Origin: UBA6168 sp964423205
Lineage (GTDB): Bacteria > Bacteroidota > Bacteroidia > Chitinophagales > Saprospiraceae
Reading direction: 5' to 3'
Length of the DNA: 64,000 nt
Assembly (NCBI GenBank): GCA_964423205.1
Contig: CAYRDX010000011.1
Location: 16,420 to 80,419 of the forward strand
Under the pieces are notes generated by a model that saw nothing but the letters and a program-made list of their open reading frames with translations, made no database searches and was not told the DNA's origin. This document shows, piece after piece, positions 1-8,990 of this stretch. A program made the translations under genes and the position numbers. Position 1 is the stretch's first letter. The number at the start of each line of letters is the position of its first letter.

Positions 1-1618
1 TCCTCTCTCCAAAAATGACCATTTCCCTTCGCCCTATTTGTTTACAAATTTTTGGCCTTGTTATGACTCCTGCATCGCGATTTGTTGCGAGGGGTACTGC
101 ACTCACTTTGCCTTCTTTTGACACCTCCGCCAATACGATTACAGACTCAGTGCCATTGTAGTTGTACATTCTGTTGGTCTTTCTGGTGGGGTCGTAATTG
201 CGGGCGTTATCATTAAAAACAAAATAAAAACGGTCGGCACCAATAGCCATGGCATAGGATGAAAAGTAACCACCTTCATTCCGGGTTTCCTGCAACTTGG
301 GAATACGTGAAGACCATTCAATTTCACCTGTTGGTTTGATATTCACAACGATAATGTCGTTGTAGTTGTAGTAATAATTTGTCTGGTAATATGGCCGGTA
401 ATACGAGTATGGATAATACCCGTAATAGGGATAGCCGCCGTAATAAGGATAATCTCTTGTAGTTTCCTGATAGATAAAAAACTGCTCTGCTACCAGTACC
501 GCACCTCCGTCACTTCTCAATACCAGTTCATCTAATGAATAGTCGAAAAGCTCGGGTGCGCGTCGTCGGTCGTTGGCTAATTCCGCACTTCTGGCTCTTT
601 CCTTGTTTTTGTCAGACAGGTGCTCTGTAAGAAATTCAAAGTCAAAGGGTTTGTGATTTCTGTTATTAAACTGGTGAGTTACGGGGTCGAGTCTGAAATA
701 ATAGATACCCTTGATGCTGTAGGTGCCCCTTTCGGAATAAAAGCCAGAGCACACCAGCTGCCCATCATCGGCGATTCGGAAGGTCATATCTGTGATGAAC
801 TTTCCATCGAGGTCGATTTGGTATTGTCTCGATTTTGTCCCCTTTTCAGTGTAAGCGAGAATGATGTACCGGTAGGTTGGACTGCCCCTGCGCCTCCACT
901 TTGCCTCATCCTGATAAAGAACTCCCAATAAGAAAACATTGCCTTTGTTATCAACGCGGTATTCCTCCACAGTAAACTGATTGTCCGGATAAGGAAGTTC
1001 TATGTCTTTGGTCCAAATAGGATTGAAATCGCGGTCGAAAACATGAAAACCAAAGCGCTCAGGCTGTTTGCGGACGTAAGGCAATTCCGTGTATATCAGC
1101 AAGGTGGTGCTGTCTTTTGATAAATTGAAACCAAAGTTGCCTTTCACCTCCTTGTTCCTGGATTCGGTTTCGGCGATCATATCGAGGTCTTTGGATGGGG
1201 CTAAGGTGCGGGAGTTGATTTCCTGCTTGAACATGTAATTGCGTTTTTTTACAGCATTGTTAAATGAGGTGAGTAAATAGAGCTTCTTATCGAGAAATAA
1301 TACCTGCTCAAAATCGCGCTGTTTGCCTTTGTATTTCAGTTCCAGTTCTTCCGTCTTTTGCATTTTCATGTCTCTGGAATAGTATTCCAGCCATGCCCTC
1401 TGTTTTGCAGAAGGATTCTGCAGGACTTTTTGCCGGAGGACATAAAATCCCGCCGGGGTTATGCCTACCAGATTGGTGACCATGGTATTGCTGGGGTCGC
1501 GGTAGTCTGGTCCCCAATCCAGTCTTGCACCAAGGTTAGGTTGAGCCAAAGCATTGGCAGCACCGATGAAAGTAAGCAGGGAGAAAATTGAAAAAAATCT
1601 GACTATTCTGGACATCAT
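1..1618 (-). CDS. Secreted protein of unknown function, 3' end cut off by the window
   Basis: An open minus-strand frame runs from ATG at 1618 (a second ATG lies at 1615) through position 1 without a stop, so about 539 residues are visible and the C terminus is missing. The N terminus is a typical signal peptide, with MMSR, a hydrophobic stretch and ANALAQ. The body is rich in alternating beta-type segments and resembles the long uncharacterised periplasmic proteins common in Bacteroidota. Around 365-465 it encodes a segment very rich in tyrosine, glycine and proline (units such as YPYYGGYPYYGYYPYSYY). I do not recognise a family or a function. Small frames on the other strand here (for example 620-931) are shadows of this gene. 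Confidence 0.75.
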   Translation of the reverse strand, partial: MMSRIVRFFSIFSLLTFIGAANALAQPNLGARLDWGPDYRDPSNTMVTNLVGITPAGFYVLRQKVLQNPSAKQRAWLEYYSRDMKMQKTEELELKYKGKQRDFEQVLFLDKKLYLLTSFNNAVKKRNYMFKQEINSRTLAPSKDLDMIAETESRNKEVKGNFGFNLSKDSTTLLIYTELPYVRKQPERFGFHVFDRDFNPIWTKDIELPYPDNQFTVEEYRVDNKGNVFLLGVLYQDEAKWRRRGSPTYRYIILAYTEKGTKSRQYQIDLDGKFITDMTFRIADDGQLVCSGFYSERGTYSIKGIYYFRLDPVTHQFNNRNHKPFDFEFLTEHLSDKNKERARSAELANDRRRAPELFDYSLDELVLRSDGGAVLVAEQFFIYQETTRDYPYYGGYPYYGYYPYSYYRPYYQTNYYYNYNDIIVVNIKPTGEIEWSSRIPKLQETRNEGGYFSSYAMAIGADRFYFVFNDNARNYDPTRKTNRMYNYNGTESVIVLAEVSKEGKVSAVPLATNRDAGVITRPKICKQIGRREMVIFGER

Positions 1619-1648
1619 GTTCAATATTGTTTTATCAGTTATTCGCAT

Positions 1649-1656
1649 CAAAGTTA
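1649..1656 (-). promoter_or_regulatory. Possible Bacteroidota -7 element (TAACTTTG)
   Basis: On the minus strand TAACTTTG matches the Bacteroidota -7 consensus TAnnTTTG, about 30 bases upstream of the start at 1618. No clear TTTG box lies 19-22 bases further upstream, so this is only a partial match. Confidence 0.35.
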
Positions 1657-1903
1657 GCATTGTCAATTAATTTGCGGACGGCTGCCTCGTCATCTTGACG
1701 ACTTATGGTTGTTGATGTGTCGTTTTTGTGAACTGTAAAATATATACATTCGCCAATACAAGACGGACCTGAATTCGAAATTCAAATTGGACCAACTTTA
1801 CTTGCAGATATATAACGCTAATGAGTGCCTAATAGATGGTAAACGTTCTGGTTTTATCAGAATCTTCACCCTGAATAACATGCTTTTTTAATACTGATTT
1901 TGA

Positions 1904-3034
1904 ATGAAAGAAATACAAAGGATACTGAAGGCTTACAGTGAGATTGATTTCACCAAAACCAAAGCAGCTCTGATAACGGTTGTGGATGTGAAAGGCTCAT
2001 CTTACCGGCGCGAAGGAGCCCGCATGCTAATCATGGATGACGGTAGGTGGGTTGGCGGGATCAGTGGCGGGTGCCTGGAGGGAGATGCCCTAAGAAGAGC
2101 TCATCAGGCAATTTTCAAAAAAAAGGCATCCAGATTCACTTACAATACCATGGACGATGACCCATTCCAGATAGGAGTAGGATTGGGTTGCAGGGGGGTA
2201 ATTGATGTTTTTATCGAGCCATTGATACATGGAGACTCATTCAATCCTTTGGAACTGCTCAAGAAGGTTCAGGGCATCAATCAACATGCGGTGATGCTTA
2301 CTATAACTGCCTCGGTTATTGGCAATCTCTTGAACAGGAGAATGCTGTATTTTGAAGACGGGACTCATGAAACTTTAATTGAAAAGCAGCCATTTATCGT
2401 CGCATTCCAAATGTTAGCAAAGAAAGCATTGGAGGATAAGAAGTCATTTTATCAAGCAGTCCAGGGGAAAGAATATGATGGTATGGAAGTAGCTGTTGAA
2501 CTGTTGAAGCCACCCATTGAACTCTTTCTGTTTGGTCATCACTATGATGTGCTGCCATTATTGGAATTCGGCCATACGCTTGGCTGGAGGCTGAATGTTG
2601 TGGCCAATCCCAAGAATTTGCCAAAAGAAGTATTTGAAAAAGCCAAAGTGATAGCCAATTCTCCATTCCGGTCAGAAAGTGAAGCCCTACCTGTTCAGCT
2701 TCATGAATACACGGCTGTGATTCTCATGACGCATGATTATGCCACAGACTTTCAAGTCCTGAAAAGATTGGCAGAAATCAAAGTTCCCTATTTGGGGGTT
2801 TTAGGTCCCAAATCACGCACTGCCAATTTGCTGGAAGACTTAAAAAAAGAGGGAATTACTCTGCCAATGGAACCTGAATCAGCATTTTATGCACCAGTTG
2901 GCCTCGATATAGGAGCTACAAGCCCTGAAAGTATTGCCTTGTCAATAGCTGCGGAAATCCAGGCCCATTTTGGCAAGCGAAGCGGAGGGTTTTTGCGCAA
3001 CCGGACTCAGCCAATTTACGATTCAAAACGATGA
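1904..3034 (+). CDS. XdhC/CoxI family protein
   Basis: This 376-residue protein has the N-terminal XdhC_CoxI domain, with the signature GGISGGCLEG at residues 51-60, and a C-terminal Rossmann-like XdhC domain from about residue 200 (ELFLFGHHYD, then LGVLGPKSR). Family members insert or sulfurate the molybdenum cofactor of xanthine dehydrogenase and related hydroxylases. The molybdenum cofactor nucleotidyltransferase-like gene starts 3 bases after its stop, so the two are probably co-transcribed. No molybdenum hydroxylase structural gene lies in the window, so the client enzyme is unknown. Confidence 0.88.
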   Translation: MKEIQRILKAYSEIDFTKTKAALITVVDVKGSSYRREGARMLIMDDGRWVGGISGGCLEGDALRRAHQAIFKKKASRFTYNTMDDDPFQIGVGLGCRGVIDVFIEPLIHGDSFNPLELLKKVQGINQHAVMLTITASVIGNLLNRRMLYFEDGTHETLIEKQPFIVAFQMLAKKALEDKKSFYQAVQGKEYDGMEVAVELLKPPIELFLFGHHYDVLPLLEFGHTLGWRLNVVANPKNLPKEVFEKAKVIANSPFRSESEALPVQLHEYTAVILMTHDYATDFQVLKRLAEIKVPYLGVLGPKSRTANLLEDLKKEGITLPMEPESAFYAPVGLDIGATSPESIALSIAAEIQAHFGKRSGGFLRNRTQPIYDSKR

Positions 3035-3037
3035 ATA

Positions 3038-3646
3038 ATGGCTACTGTGATGGAAAATGTTGCGCTGATTCTATTGGCTGCGGGACAATCCAAACGACTC
3101 GGCAAGCCAAAACAGTTATTGAAATGGAAGGGTAAAACACTTCTGGAGCATCTCATCGGCGCTGGAGCAAAAAGCAGGTGCAGTTCGTTGACAGTTGTTA
3201 TTTCACCCAAACTTGATTTGCATGCAATCCGGCAAGATGAAATGCCTGTAAGAGTGGTGACCAATCCAAATCCGGAAGCCGGGATGGGGAATTCAATTGC
3301 GTTGGGGGTAGGAAATGTTATGGAATTGAAACCGCCACCAGATGCAATCATGATCATGTTAGTTGACCAACCTCTCGTTACCACCCATGCAATTAACAAT
3401 ATCATTGATGCCTGGAAAATTGCCGGGCAGCCCATCATCGCCTCGTCCTATGAGGATAATTTTGGCCCACCGGCACTTTTCGAAAAAAAGTATTTTCCTG
3501 AACTCCTCCTTTTGAAAGGCGATCAAGGTGCAAAGAGCATCATGCTTCGGAATAAAGAGTACCTGCATTTGATACCCTTTGTCGGTGGTTTAGTTGATGT
3601 GGATACACCGGAGGATTGGGAATCCTTTTTGAAAAATTTCAGTTAA
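3038..3646 (+). CDS. MobA-like NTP transferase (MocA type)
   Basis: This 202-residue protein starts with the nucleotidyltransferase signature LILLAAGQSKRLGKPKQLL at about residues 9-27. It also has the GMGNSIALG segment and the metal-binding MLVDQP motif of MobA/MocA enzymes. Members attach CMP or GMP to molybdopterin. Placement directly after the XdhC gene fits the cytidylyltransferase type that serves molybdenum hydroxylases. Both ATG 3038 and ATG 3050 are possible starts. The substrate nucleotide cannot be decided from sequence alone. Confidence 0.85.
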   Translation: MATVMENVALILLAAGQSKRLGKPKQLLKWKGKTLLEHLIGAGAKSRCSSLTVVISPKLDLHAIRQDEMPVRVVTNPNPEAGMGNSIALGVGNVMELKPPPDAIMIMLVDQPLVTTHAINNIIDAWKIAGQPIIASSYEDNFGPPALFEKKYFPELLLLKGDQGAKSIMLRNKEYLHLIPFVGGLVDVDTPEDWESFLKNFS

Positions 3647-3779
3647 ATACCACCGTTATTATTTCCTGAAAATCAACCGGAGCACGCTCATTTCCCTTGT
3701 GGTGAACTTTTGCTCCATGTCGATAGAAACAAAGAACTACTTTTAGCGCACCAAATTATCATACCACTGAGTCGCCTGT

Positions 3780-5285
3780 ATGGGAGTAGTCAAACGACAA
3801 GGCATCAAACAAAGCATAGTCACCTACATCGGGGTTTTGATAGGTATGGTCAATGTGCTCATCATTTACCCGGCCTGTCTGAAAGAACATGAATTGGGGA
3901 TTATCACTTTCGTCCGGGAGACTGCCGTGATGCTTTCTGTGTTTGCCTTCCTCGGCTCCGATGGACTTATCATCCGCTTTTTTCCCCAGTTCAAAAGTAA
4001 GGATGGGAACCACCACGGATTCCTTTTTTTCTTGTTCTGCATTCTTGGTTTTGGCTGTTTACTCATGATGGGAGGATGGCTGCTTTTTAAGGACCGTATT
4101 TTAGCGGAATATGTCCTGAAACCCAACGCGGAACTATATCTGGAGTTCATACCTTTTATACTTCCTTTTGCTGTTTTTATCTCTCTTTCCACCTTACTGG
4201 CAGCTTACACTGCCAACTTCCAACGCATCGTTTTTCCGGCCATTTTTAATGAGTTTTATTATAAAATTGGGATTGCCATTCTTGTTCTTTCTTATTTCAA
4301 TGGGTGGATAACTCTGGAAGATATTTTTTGGGGAAGTTTTGGAATTTATATCCTCATTTTCATCAGCTTGCTGCTGTATCTCTGCTGGCTGGGTGAGTTC
4401 AAATTAAAACCTGATACTTCGCTACTGAAAAAACCTCTGCTAAAAGAAATGGGTGAGTACCAGGCCTTTGGATTTGCCGGAACTTTTGGGGGTGCTTTCA
4501 CCTCTGAGTTTCTCAGTGTCTTTTTGGTCGGCACACTGACCAACCTGACAAGCACAGGAATCTTTGCCATTGCCAATTTCATCAGCAATTTCATCGACAT
4601 TCCCAGAAGAGCAATTGCGGGCATCGCCGCCCCACTCATTGCTGAGCATTGGAACAAAAAAGACCTGAGTTCCATTGCTGACATGTATCGGAAGTCTGCT
4701 TTGAACCAACAAATCGCCGGATGGTGGATGCTGCTGGCAGTCTGGATTTCTGTAGATGAAATATTCCGAATCATGCCCAATGGTGAACTGTACCAAAGTG
4801 GTAAATACGTCCTGTTGATTTTGGGCTTTTCAAGACTGATTAACATGTCCACAGGGCTCAACAATGAAATCATTGCATATTCCCATCACTATCGTTTCAA
4901 TCTTATTTTCGCCTTGCTCACTGCCGTTGTACATACCTTGGGTAACTATTTCCTAATCAAGAAATACCAAATCATCGGTGCGGCAATAGCCTCGCTGATT
5001 ACACAATCACTGATAAACCTGCTCCGCTTTTTATTGCTTAAAGCAAAGACCGGACTACAGCCCTTCGGGTGGGCCAATTTAGTGGTGATATTGGTGGGTG
5101 GTGTTGCTTATGGACTGACGATTCTTATTCCGAGAACTGGTTTGGCGTTGGGAGATGCTTTCATCCGGTCAGGGACACTTACCTTGTTGTTTGCATCTAT
5201 AATTCTATTGTTCAAAGTTTCACCAGACATCAACCAATTGGCTGTGGCTGGATGGAGCAGATTGAGAAAGCTTCTGGGGCTATAA
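3780..5285 (+). CDS. Polysaccharide/lipid-linked oligosaccharide flippase (MOP superfamily)
   Basis: This 501-residue, very hydrophobic protein has about 12-14 predicted membrane segments. Its N terminus, with IKQSIVTYIGVLIGMVN and then YPACLKEHELGI, is typical of Wzx-like lipopolysaccharide or capsule exporters of Bacteroidota. It would move lipid-linked sugars across the inner membrane. No glycosyltransferase genes are adjacent, so the glycan is unknown. The neighbouring kynureninase gene appears functionally unrelated. Confidence 0.8.
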   Translation: MGVVKRQGIKQSIVTYIGVLIGMVNVLIIYPACLKEHELGIITFVRETAVMLSVFAFLGSDGLIIRFFPQFKSKDGNHHGFLFFLFCILGFGCLLMMGGWLLFKDRILAEYVLKPNAELYLEFIPFILPFAVFISLSTLLAAYTANFQRIVFPAIFNEFYYKIGIAILVLSYFNGWITLEDIFWGSFGIYILIFISLLLYLCWLGEFKLKPDTSLLKKPLLKEMGEYQAFGFAGTFGGAFTSEFLSVFLVGTLTNLTSTGIFAIANFISNFIDIPRRAIAGIAAPLIAEHWNKKDLSSIADMYRKSALNQQIAGWWMLLAVWISVDEIFRIMPNGELYQSGKYVLLILGFSRLINMSTGLNNEIIAYSHHYRFNLIFALLTAVVHTLGNYFLIKKYQIIGAAIASLITQSLINLLRFLLLKAKTGLQPFGWANLVVILVGGVAYGLTILIPRTGLALGDAFIRSGTLTLLFASIILLFKVSPDINQLAVAGWSRLRKLLGL

Positions 5286-5305
5286 ATGACATGTGCTTAA
5301 TGATG

Positions 5306-5313
5306 TAAATTTG
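5306..5313 (+). promoter_or_regulatory. Possible -7 promoter element upstream of kynU
   Basis: TAAATTTG matches the Bacteroidota -7 consensus TAnnTTTG and would give a leader of roughly 20-25 bases before the kynU ATG at 5343. A matching -33 TTTG box was not seen. Confidence 0.3.
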
Positions 5314-5342
5314 CCGCTCTCAAAATCTGGATTCAACAGAAA

Positions 5343-6611
5343 ATGAATTTCGAATCAACATTAGCTTTTGCCAGAAAAATGGACGAAAAAGACCCACTGA
5401 GGGGGTTTCGTTCCCAATTTCTTATACCTGAGCAAGATGGAATACCGAAGATTTACTTCTGCGGTAACTCACTTGGTCTTCAACCGGTTTCAGCCGAAAA
5501 AGCCATCCAAACAGAGTTAAAACAATGGCGGGAGAAAGCAATAGATGGATTCTTTGAGGGTTCAAATCCATGGCTTTCCTACCACACTTATATACAAAAG
5601 CATTTAGCTGATATTGTCGGGGCAAATACGGAGGAAGTGGTAGCCATGAACACCCTCACGGTTAATCTGCATTTGTTGATGGTTTCCTTTTACAGGCCTT
5701 CCGGAAAACGCTTTAAAATACTGATGGAAGCAGGTGCCTTTCCTTCTGACCAATACGCTGTGGAAAGTCAGGTAAAATGGCATGGATATCTTCCCGCAGA
5801 TGCCATTGTAGAAATTAGCCCAAGAGAGGGTGAGCATTTATTACACACCGAAGATATAGTTGCCGCCATTGAGAAGGAAGGAGATTCCCTTGCTATGGTA
5901 CTGTTCAGTGGAGTACAATATTATACAGGTCAGTTTTTTGATTTGTCAACAATTACAGATGCAGCCCACAGGGCAGGGGCAAGGGCTGGTTTTGACCTCG
6001 CTCATGCCGTTGGCAATGTCCCACTTCATCTGCACGACTGGCAGGTTGACTTTGCCTGCTGGTGCAGTTATAAGTACCTCAATTCCGGGCCCGGTGGTCC
6101 GGGTGGTGTTTTTGTCCATGAAAATCATCATCAGAGTCCCGACCTTCCGCGTTTTGCAGGATGGTGGGGTCACAATGAAGAGGAAAGGTTTAAAATGGAA
6201 AAAGGCTTCAAGCCGATTATAGGAGCTGCAGGCTGGCAGGTCAGCACAGCTCAGATTCTGAGCCTTGCTCCACACAGGGCCAGTCTGGAGTTGTTTTCGC
6301 AAGCAGGATTGAGTGAACTTAGGGAAAAATCATTGTCACTTACAGGTTACCTGGAGTTTTTTCTGAATGCTTTGAGAGTGAAAGGCCACGAATTAGACAT
6401 CATAACCTCAAATGTCCCCAATGAAAGGGGTTGCCAACTTTCGGTATTAACCGGGGCCAATGGGCGTAAGTTATTTGACTGGTTGACTGAAAACGGCGTT
6501 GTGGTGGATTGGAGGGAACCGAATGTAATCCGTATTGCACCAGTACCTTTGTACAACAGCTTTGAGGAAGTCTGGCAGTTTGCGGATATTCTCGCCCGTT
6601 TCGAAGGATAA
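5343..6611 (+). CDS. kynU: Kynureninase
   Basis: This 422-residue PLP enzyme of aminotransferase fold class V cleaves kynurenine or 3-hydroxykynurenine to anthranilate or 3-hydroxyanthranilate plus alanine. Visible hallmarks are the N-terminal IYFCGNSLGLQP segment, FDLAHAVGN with the PLP-contacting aspartate, and CSYKYLNSGPGG carrying the Schiff-base lysine. Length and order match bacterial KynU. No other kynurenine pathway gene is present. That pathway starts with an oxygenase, so the host probably meets oxygen at times despite the anaerobic-type pathways further along. Confidence 0.93.
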   Translation: MNFESTLAFARKMDEKDPLRGFRSQFLIPEQDGIPKIYFCGNSLGLQPVSAEKAIQTELKQWREKAIDGFFEGSNPWLSYHTYIQKHLADIVGANTEEVVAMNTLTVNLHLLMVSFYRPSGKRFKILMEAGAFPSDQYAVESQVKWHGYLPADAIVEISPREGEHLLHTEDIVAAIEKEGDSLAMVLFSGVQYYTGQFFDLSTITDAAHRAGARAGFDLAHAVGNVPLHLHDWQVDFACWCSYKYLNSGPGGPGGVFVHENHHQSPDLPRFAGWWGHNEEERFKMEKGFKPIIGAAGWQVSTAQILSLAPHRASLELFSQAGLSELREKSLSLTGYLEFFLNALRVKGHELDIITSNVPNERGCQLSVLTGANGRKLFDWLTENGVVVDWREPNVIRIAPVPLYNSFEEVWQFADILARFEG

Positions 6612-6648
6612 AAGGGAAGTATTAATTATCGAAATTGAAACCAGGACT

Positions 6649-7308
6649 ATGAATTTATTGCAGGAGATAAGCTTTTTAGTTCGTAAGGAAATCAAGCTTG
6701 AGTGGCGGCAAAAGTATGCTGTGAGTGGCATCCTGCTTTATGTACTGTCCACTGTTTTCATCGTTTATATATCGTTTCAGCAGGTTGGTACACAGCTTTG
6801 GAATGTTCTATTCTGGGTGATAATGCTTTTTGCATCGATAAATGCAGTCGTGAAAAGTTTTGTGCAGGAAAGCGGTCACCGGCAATTGTACTATTACCAG
6901 TTAGCCAGCCCGATACCGATGCTGCTGTCTAAAATGATATACAATGTGGGTCTGCTGCTTTTGCTGGCGATACTCACTTTTGCCGCCATGTCTTTCATTG
7001 CAGGCAACCCTGTTGAACATGCTATACAGTTTGCATTGGCACTTTTTCTGGGAGCTACCGGCTTTTCCATCACTTTTACATTTATTTCCGCTATTGCCGC
7101 CAAAGCTGATAATAGCAGTACCTTAATGGCTATACTCAGTTTTCCTGCCATCATACCCGTTTTGTTGGTTTTGGTTAATTTGTCGGCTCATGCCCTTGGC
7201 ATTCTGCAAGGCAACGCTGTTAACCGGGATATTATGTTGCTGGCATCTATAGATCTAATTTTGGTAGCACTGTCGTTGGTATTGTTTCCTTACCTTTGGC
7301 GCGAGTGA
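6649..7308 (+). CDS. ccmB: Heme exporter permease CcmB
   Basis: I place the start at ATG 6649 (MNLLQEISFLVRKEIKLEW), giving 219 residues, the usual CcmB length. The longer frame from 6535 would overlap kynU by 77 bases and adds nothing conserved. The protein has about six membrane segments and the N-terminal cytoplasmic VRKEIKLEWRQKYA motif of CcmB. It forms the membrane part of the CcmAB ABC transporter used in system I cytochrome c maturation. The ATPase CcmA is not in the window, while ccmC-like and ccmD-like genes follow. Confidence 0.88.
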   Translation: MNLLQEISFLVRKEIKLEWRQKYAVSGILLYVLSTVFIVYISFQQVGTQLWNVLFWVIMLFASINAVVKSFVQESGHRQLYYYQLASPIPMLLSKMIYNVGLLLLLAILTFAAMSFIAGNPVEHAIQFALALFLGATGFSITFTFISAIAAKADNSSTLMAILSFPAIIPVLLVLVNLSAHALGILQGNAVNRDIMLLASIDLILVALSLVLFPYLWRE

Positions 7309-7311
7309 GGG

Positions 7312-7450
7312 TTGTTTGAATAGTTTGCCCTTACGGGGTTTGAAGAGTTTGAAGAGTTTGTTGTGTTTGAAGTGTTCGATAGTGGAAGTTGACCGTGGAG
7401 TTGATTGCAGCCTCCTCTGTGCAGCTCCGTGAATTCTCTGAGCAACTCAG
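7312..7450. repeat. Intergenic word repeats between ccmB and ccmC
   Basis: At 7312-7375 there are tandem TTTGAATAGTTTG / TTTGAAGAGTTTG words around a CCCTTACGGGG core. At 7400-7450 there are segments of the type CTGAGCAACTCAGTG. Related TTTGAAxxGTTTG words occur at 14904-14950 and, inverted, at 32826-32906. I see no protein-coding potential. Confidence 0.6.
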
Positions 7451-7560
7451 TGTAATGAAAGAATAAAACATCAAGAAACTTCAGAGCAACTGAATTAAAA
7501 CAACAATTGGGAACACCTATTTGCCCTGCCATTTGAAACTGTCATTCATCAAATATTTTT

Positions 7561-8658
7561 ATGTACATGAGTCCTGAAAAAACAGGTGGATTGCTTTTGC
7601 TTTTTACAAGAAATTGGTGGAAAGCACTGGGAGTATTAATAATTCTGTACACCTTCTACATGGGTTTACTGACACCTCTGAAACCTGGAATCACAGAGGT
7701 AACGCCCTCCACTGTTAAAGTTGGAGAAAGAGTCAGGATGATGGTAAAGGGATACAACTCCCATTTCTCAGAAAATATAAACACACTCAATGCCTGGCTA
7801 AAACTCGATGCGACTTATGCACTAAAGTCGAGCATGCTCGAAAACATTGACGATCAGAATTGTGCCGTTTATTTTGAAATTCCTGCTTACCTCCCTTACC
7901 AGGTAAGGGTCAAAGAAGCTACTTTGATTCTGGACAATGAAGGAGACGGCACCTCAGTTTATCCCGGTGCAGTCAGTATTGTCCAGGAAGTGAGCAGTGT
8001 TGAACAGGGAAAGGTACTTTGGCCAACTGACATCATCCGCAATCTGCACCATAAGGATGTCATCACTTTCCCTTTCCGCAATATTTTAGGTGAAACAATC
8101 CGCAACACCTTCTTTCATGTACCGCTGTGGTTTGCCATGTTCATATTGTTTATAACAGCACTTATTTTCTGCATCCGCTACCTAAGAAACTTTAATCCTG
8201 TGGACGATCAAAAAGCTGCAGCTTTTACCAGTGCAGGAATGCTGCTCGGTGTCCTTGGATTAATCACTGGAGCAATATGGGCGCGGTACACCTGGGGAGC
8301 CTTTTGGAGTTGGGATGTAAAGCAAAACATGACCGCAGTGGGATTGCTTATTTACGGAGCTTATTTTGTATTGCGCGCTTCTTTTGATGACCCTGAGCGC
8401 AAAGCACGCATCAGTGCCGTGTACAATATCTTTGCTTTTGCGACGCTTATCCCACTGCTGTATGTGATTCCAAAACTTACGGATAGCCTGCACCCCGGTG
8501 CAGGTGGGAATATTGCCTTTGGCAGCCAAGACCTCGACAACACCATGCGTTTGGTTTTCTATCCTGCAATCATTGGCTGGACCCTCATGGGAGCCTGGAT
8601 AGCGCAAATGGTTTTCAGATTAAACAGACTGAGAGAGCATTTACTGGAAATGCATTGA
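7561..8658 (+). CDS. ccmC: Cytochrome c biogenesis protein CcmC/CcsA, with an enlarged periplasmic segment
   Basis: The C-terminal half of this 365-residue protein is a classic CcmC. It has the tryptophan-rich heme-binding signature TWGAFWSWDVKQ, a histidine in NTFFHVPLWF before it, and another in DSLHPGAG after it. These histidines fit the heme axial ligands. CcmC delivers heme to the CcmE chaperone at the periplasmic face. The N-terminal part is unusual. After a first membrane segment at about 18-38 comes a soluble region of roughly 130 residues (EVTPSTVKVGERVRMM onward) before the second membrane segment at about 185. Typical CcmC proteins are only about 200-250 residues long. Confidence 0.85.
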   Translation: MYMSPEKTGGLLLLFTRNWWKALGVLIILYTFYMGLLTPLKPGITEVTPSTVKVGERVRMMVKGYNSHFSENINTLNAWLKLDATYALKSSMLENIDDQNCAVYFEIPAYLPYQVRVKEATLILDNEGDGTSVYPGAVSIVQEVSSVEQGKVLWPTDIIRNLHHKDVITFPFRNILGETIRNTFFHVPLWFAMFILFITALIFCIRYLRNFNPVDDQKAAAFTSAGMLLGVLGLITGAIWARYTWGAFWSWDVKQNMTAVGLLIYGAYFVLRASFDDPERKARISAVYNIFAFATLIPLLYVIPKLTDSLHPGAGGNIAFGSQDLDNTMRLVFYPAIIGWTLMGAWIAQMVFRLNRLREHLLEMH

Positions 8659-8765
8659 ATAAATTGAGCAACAATATTTTACTTGAATAGCCTTATCAAT
8701 ACATGAGGATTCAAAAAAAATACGACTTTTGCGCCCTCTTTTGACAAGGCATCAATTCTTTTTTC

Positions 8766-8990
8766 ATGATGAACAAGGTCATAAGTAAAATTTTCATCGC
8801 AGCACTTCTCGCCACATTGCCATTGACTATGGTAACAGCCCAGTCTGACACAGATTTCATGCGAAGTATGGGTAAAATGTATGTTGTCGTGTCAGTTATT
8901 GCTGCCATCTTTATTGGTATCGTTGTTTTTATGGTGTATTTGGATAGGAGGCTCACCAAATTGGAGAACCAAATCAAAAATCATGAGTAG
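8766..8990 (+). CDS. Small CcmD-like membrane protein
   Basis: This 74-residue protein has a cleavable or anchoring N-terminal hydrophobic stretch ending at TAQSD. A segment MGKMYVVVSVIAAIFIG then forms a second membrane helix, followed by a charged tail (LDRRLTKLENQ). Small proteins of this design after ccmC in Bacteroidota are annotated as CcmD family and probably help release holo-CcmE. Its stop overlaps the start of the dehydrogenase gene by 8 bases, so the two are translationally linked. Confidence 0.75.
   Translation: MMNKVISKIFIAALLATLPLTMVTAQSDTDFMRSMGKMYVVVSVIAAIFIGIVVFMVYLDRRLTKLENQIKNHE

Noticed and set aside
620..931. 103-codon plus-strand frame
   Set aside because: It is antisense to the signal-peptide-bearing minus-strand gene 1-1618, which has the better protein-like composition.
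8881..8982. Longer start for the glutamate dehydrogenase gene
   Set aside because: It lies wholly inside the ccmD-like gene in another frame and adds no conserved residues.
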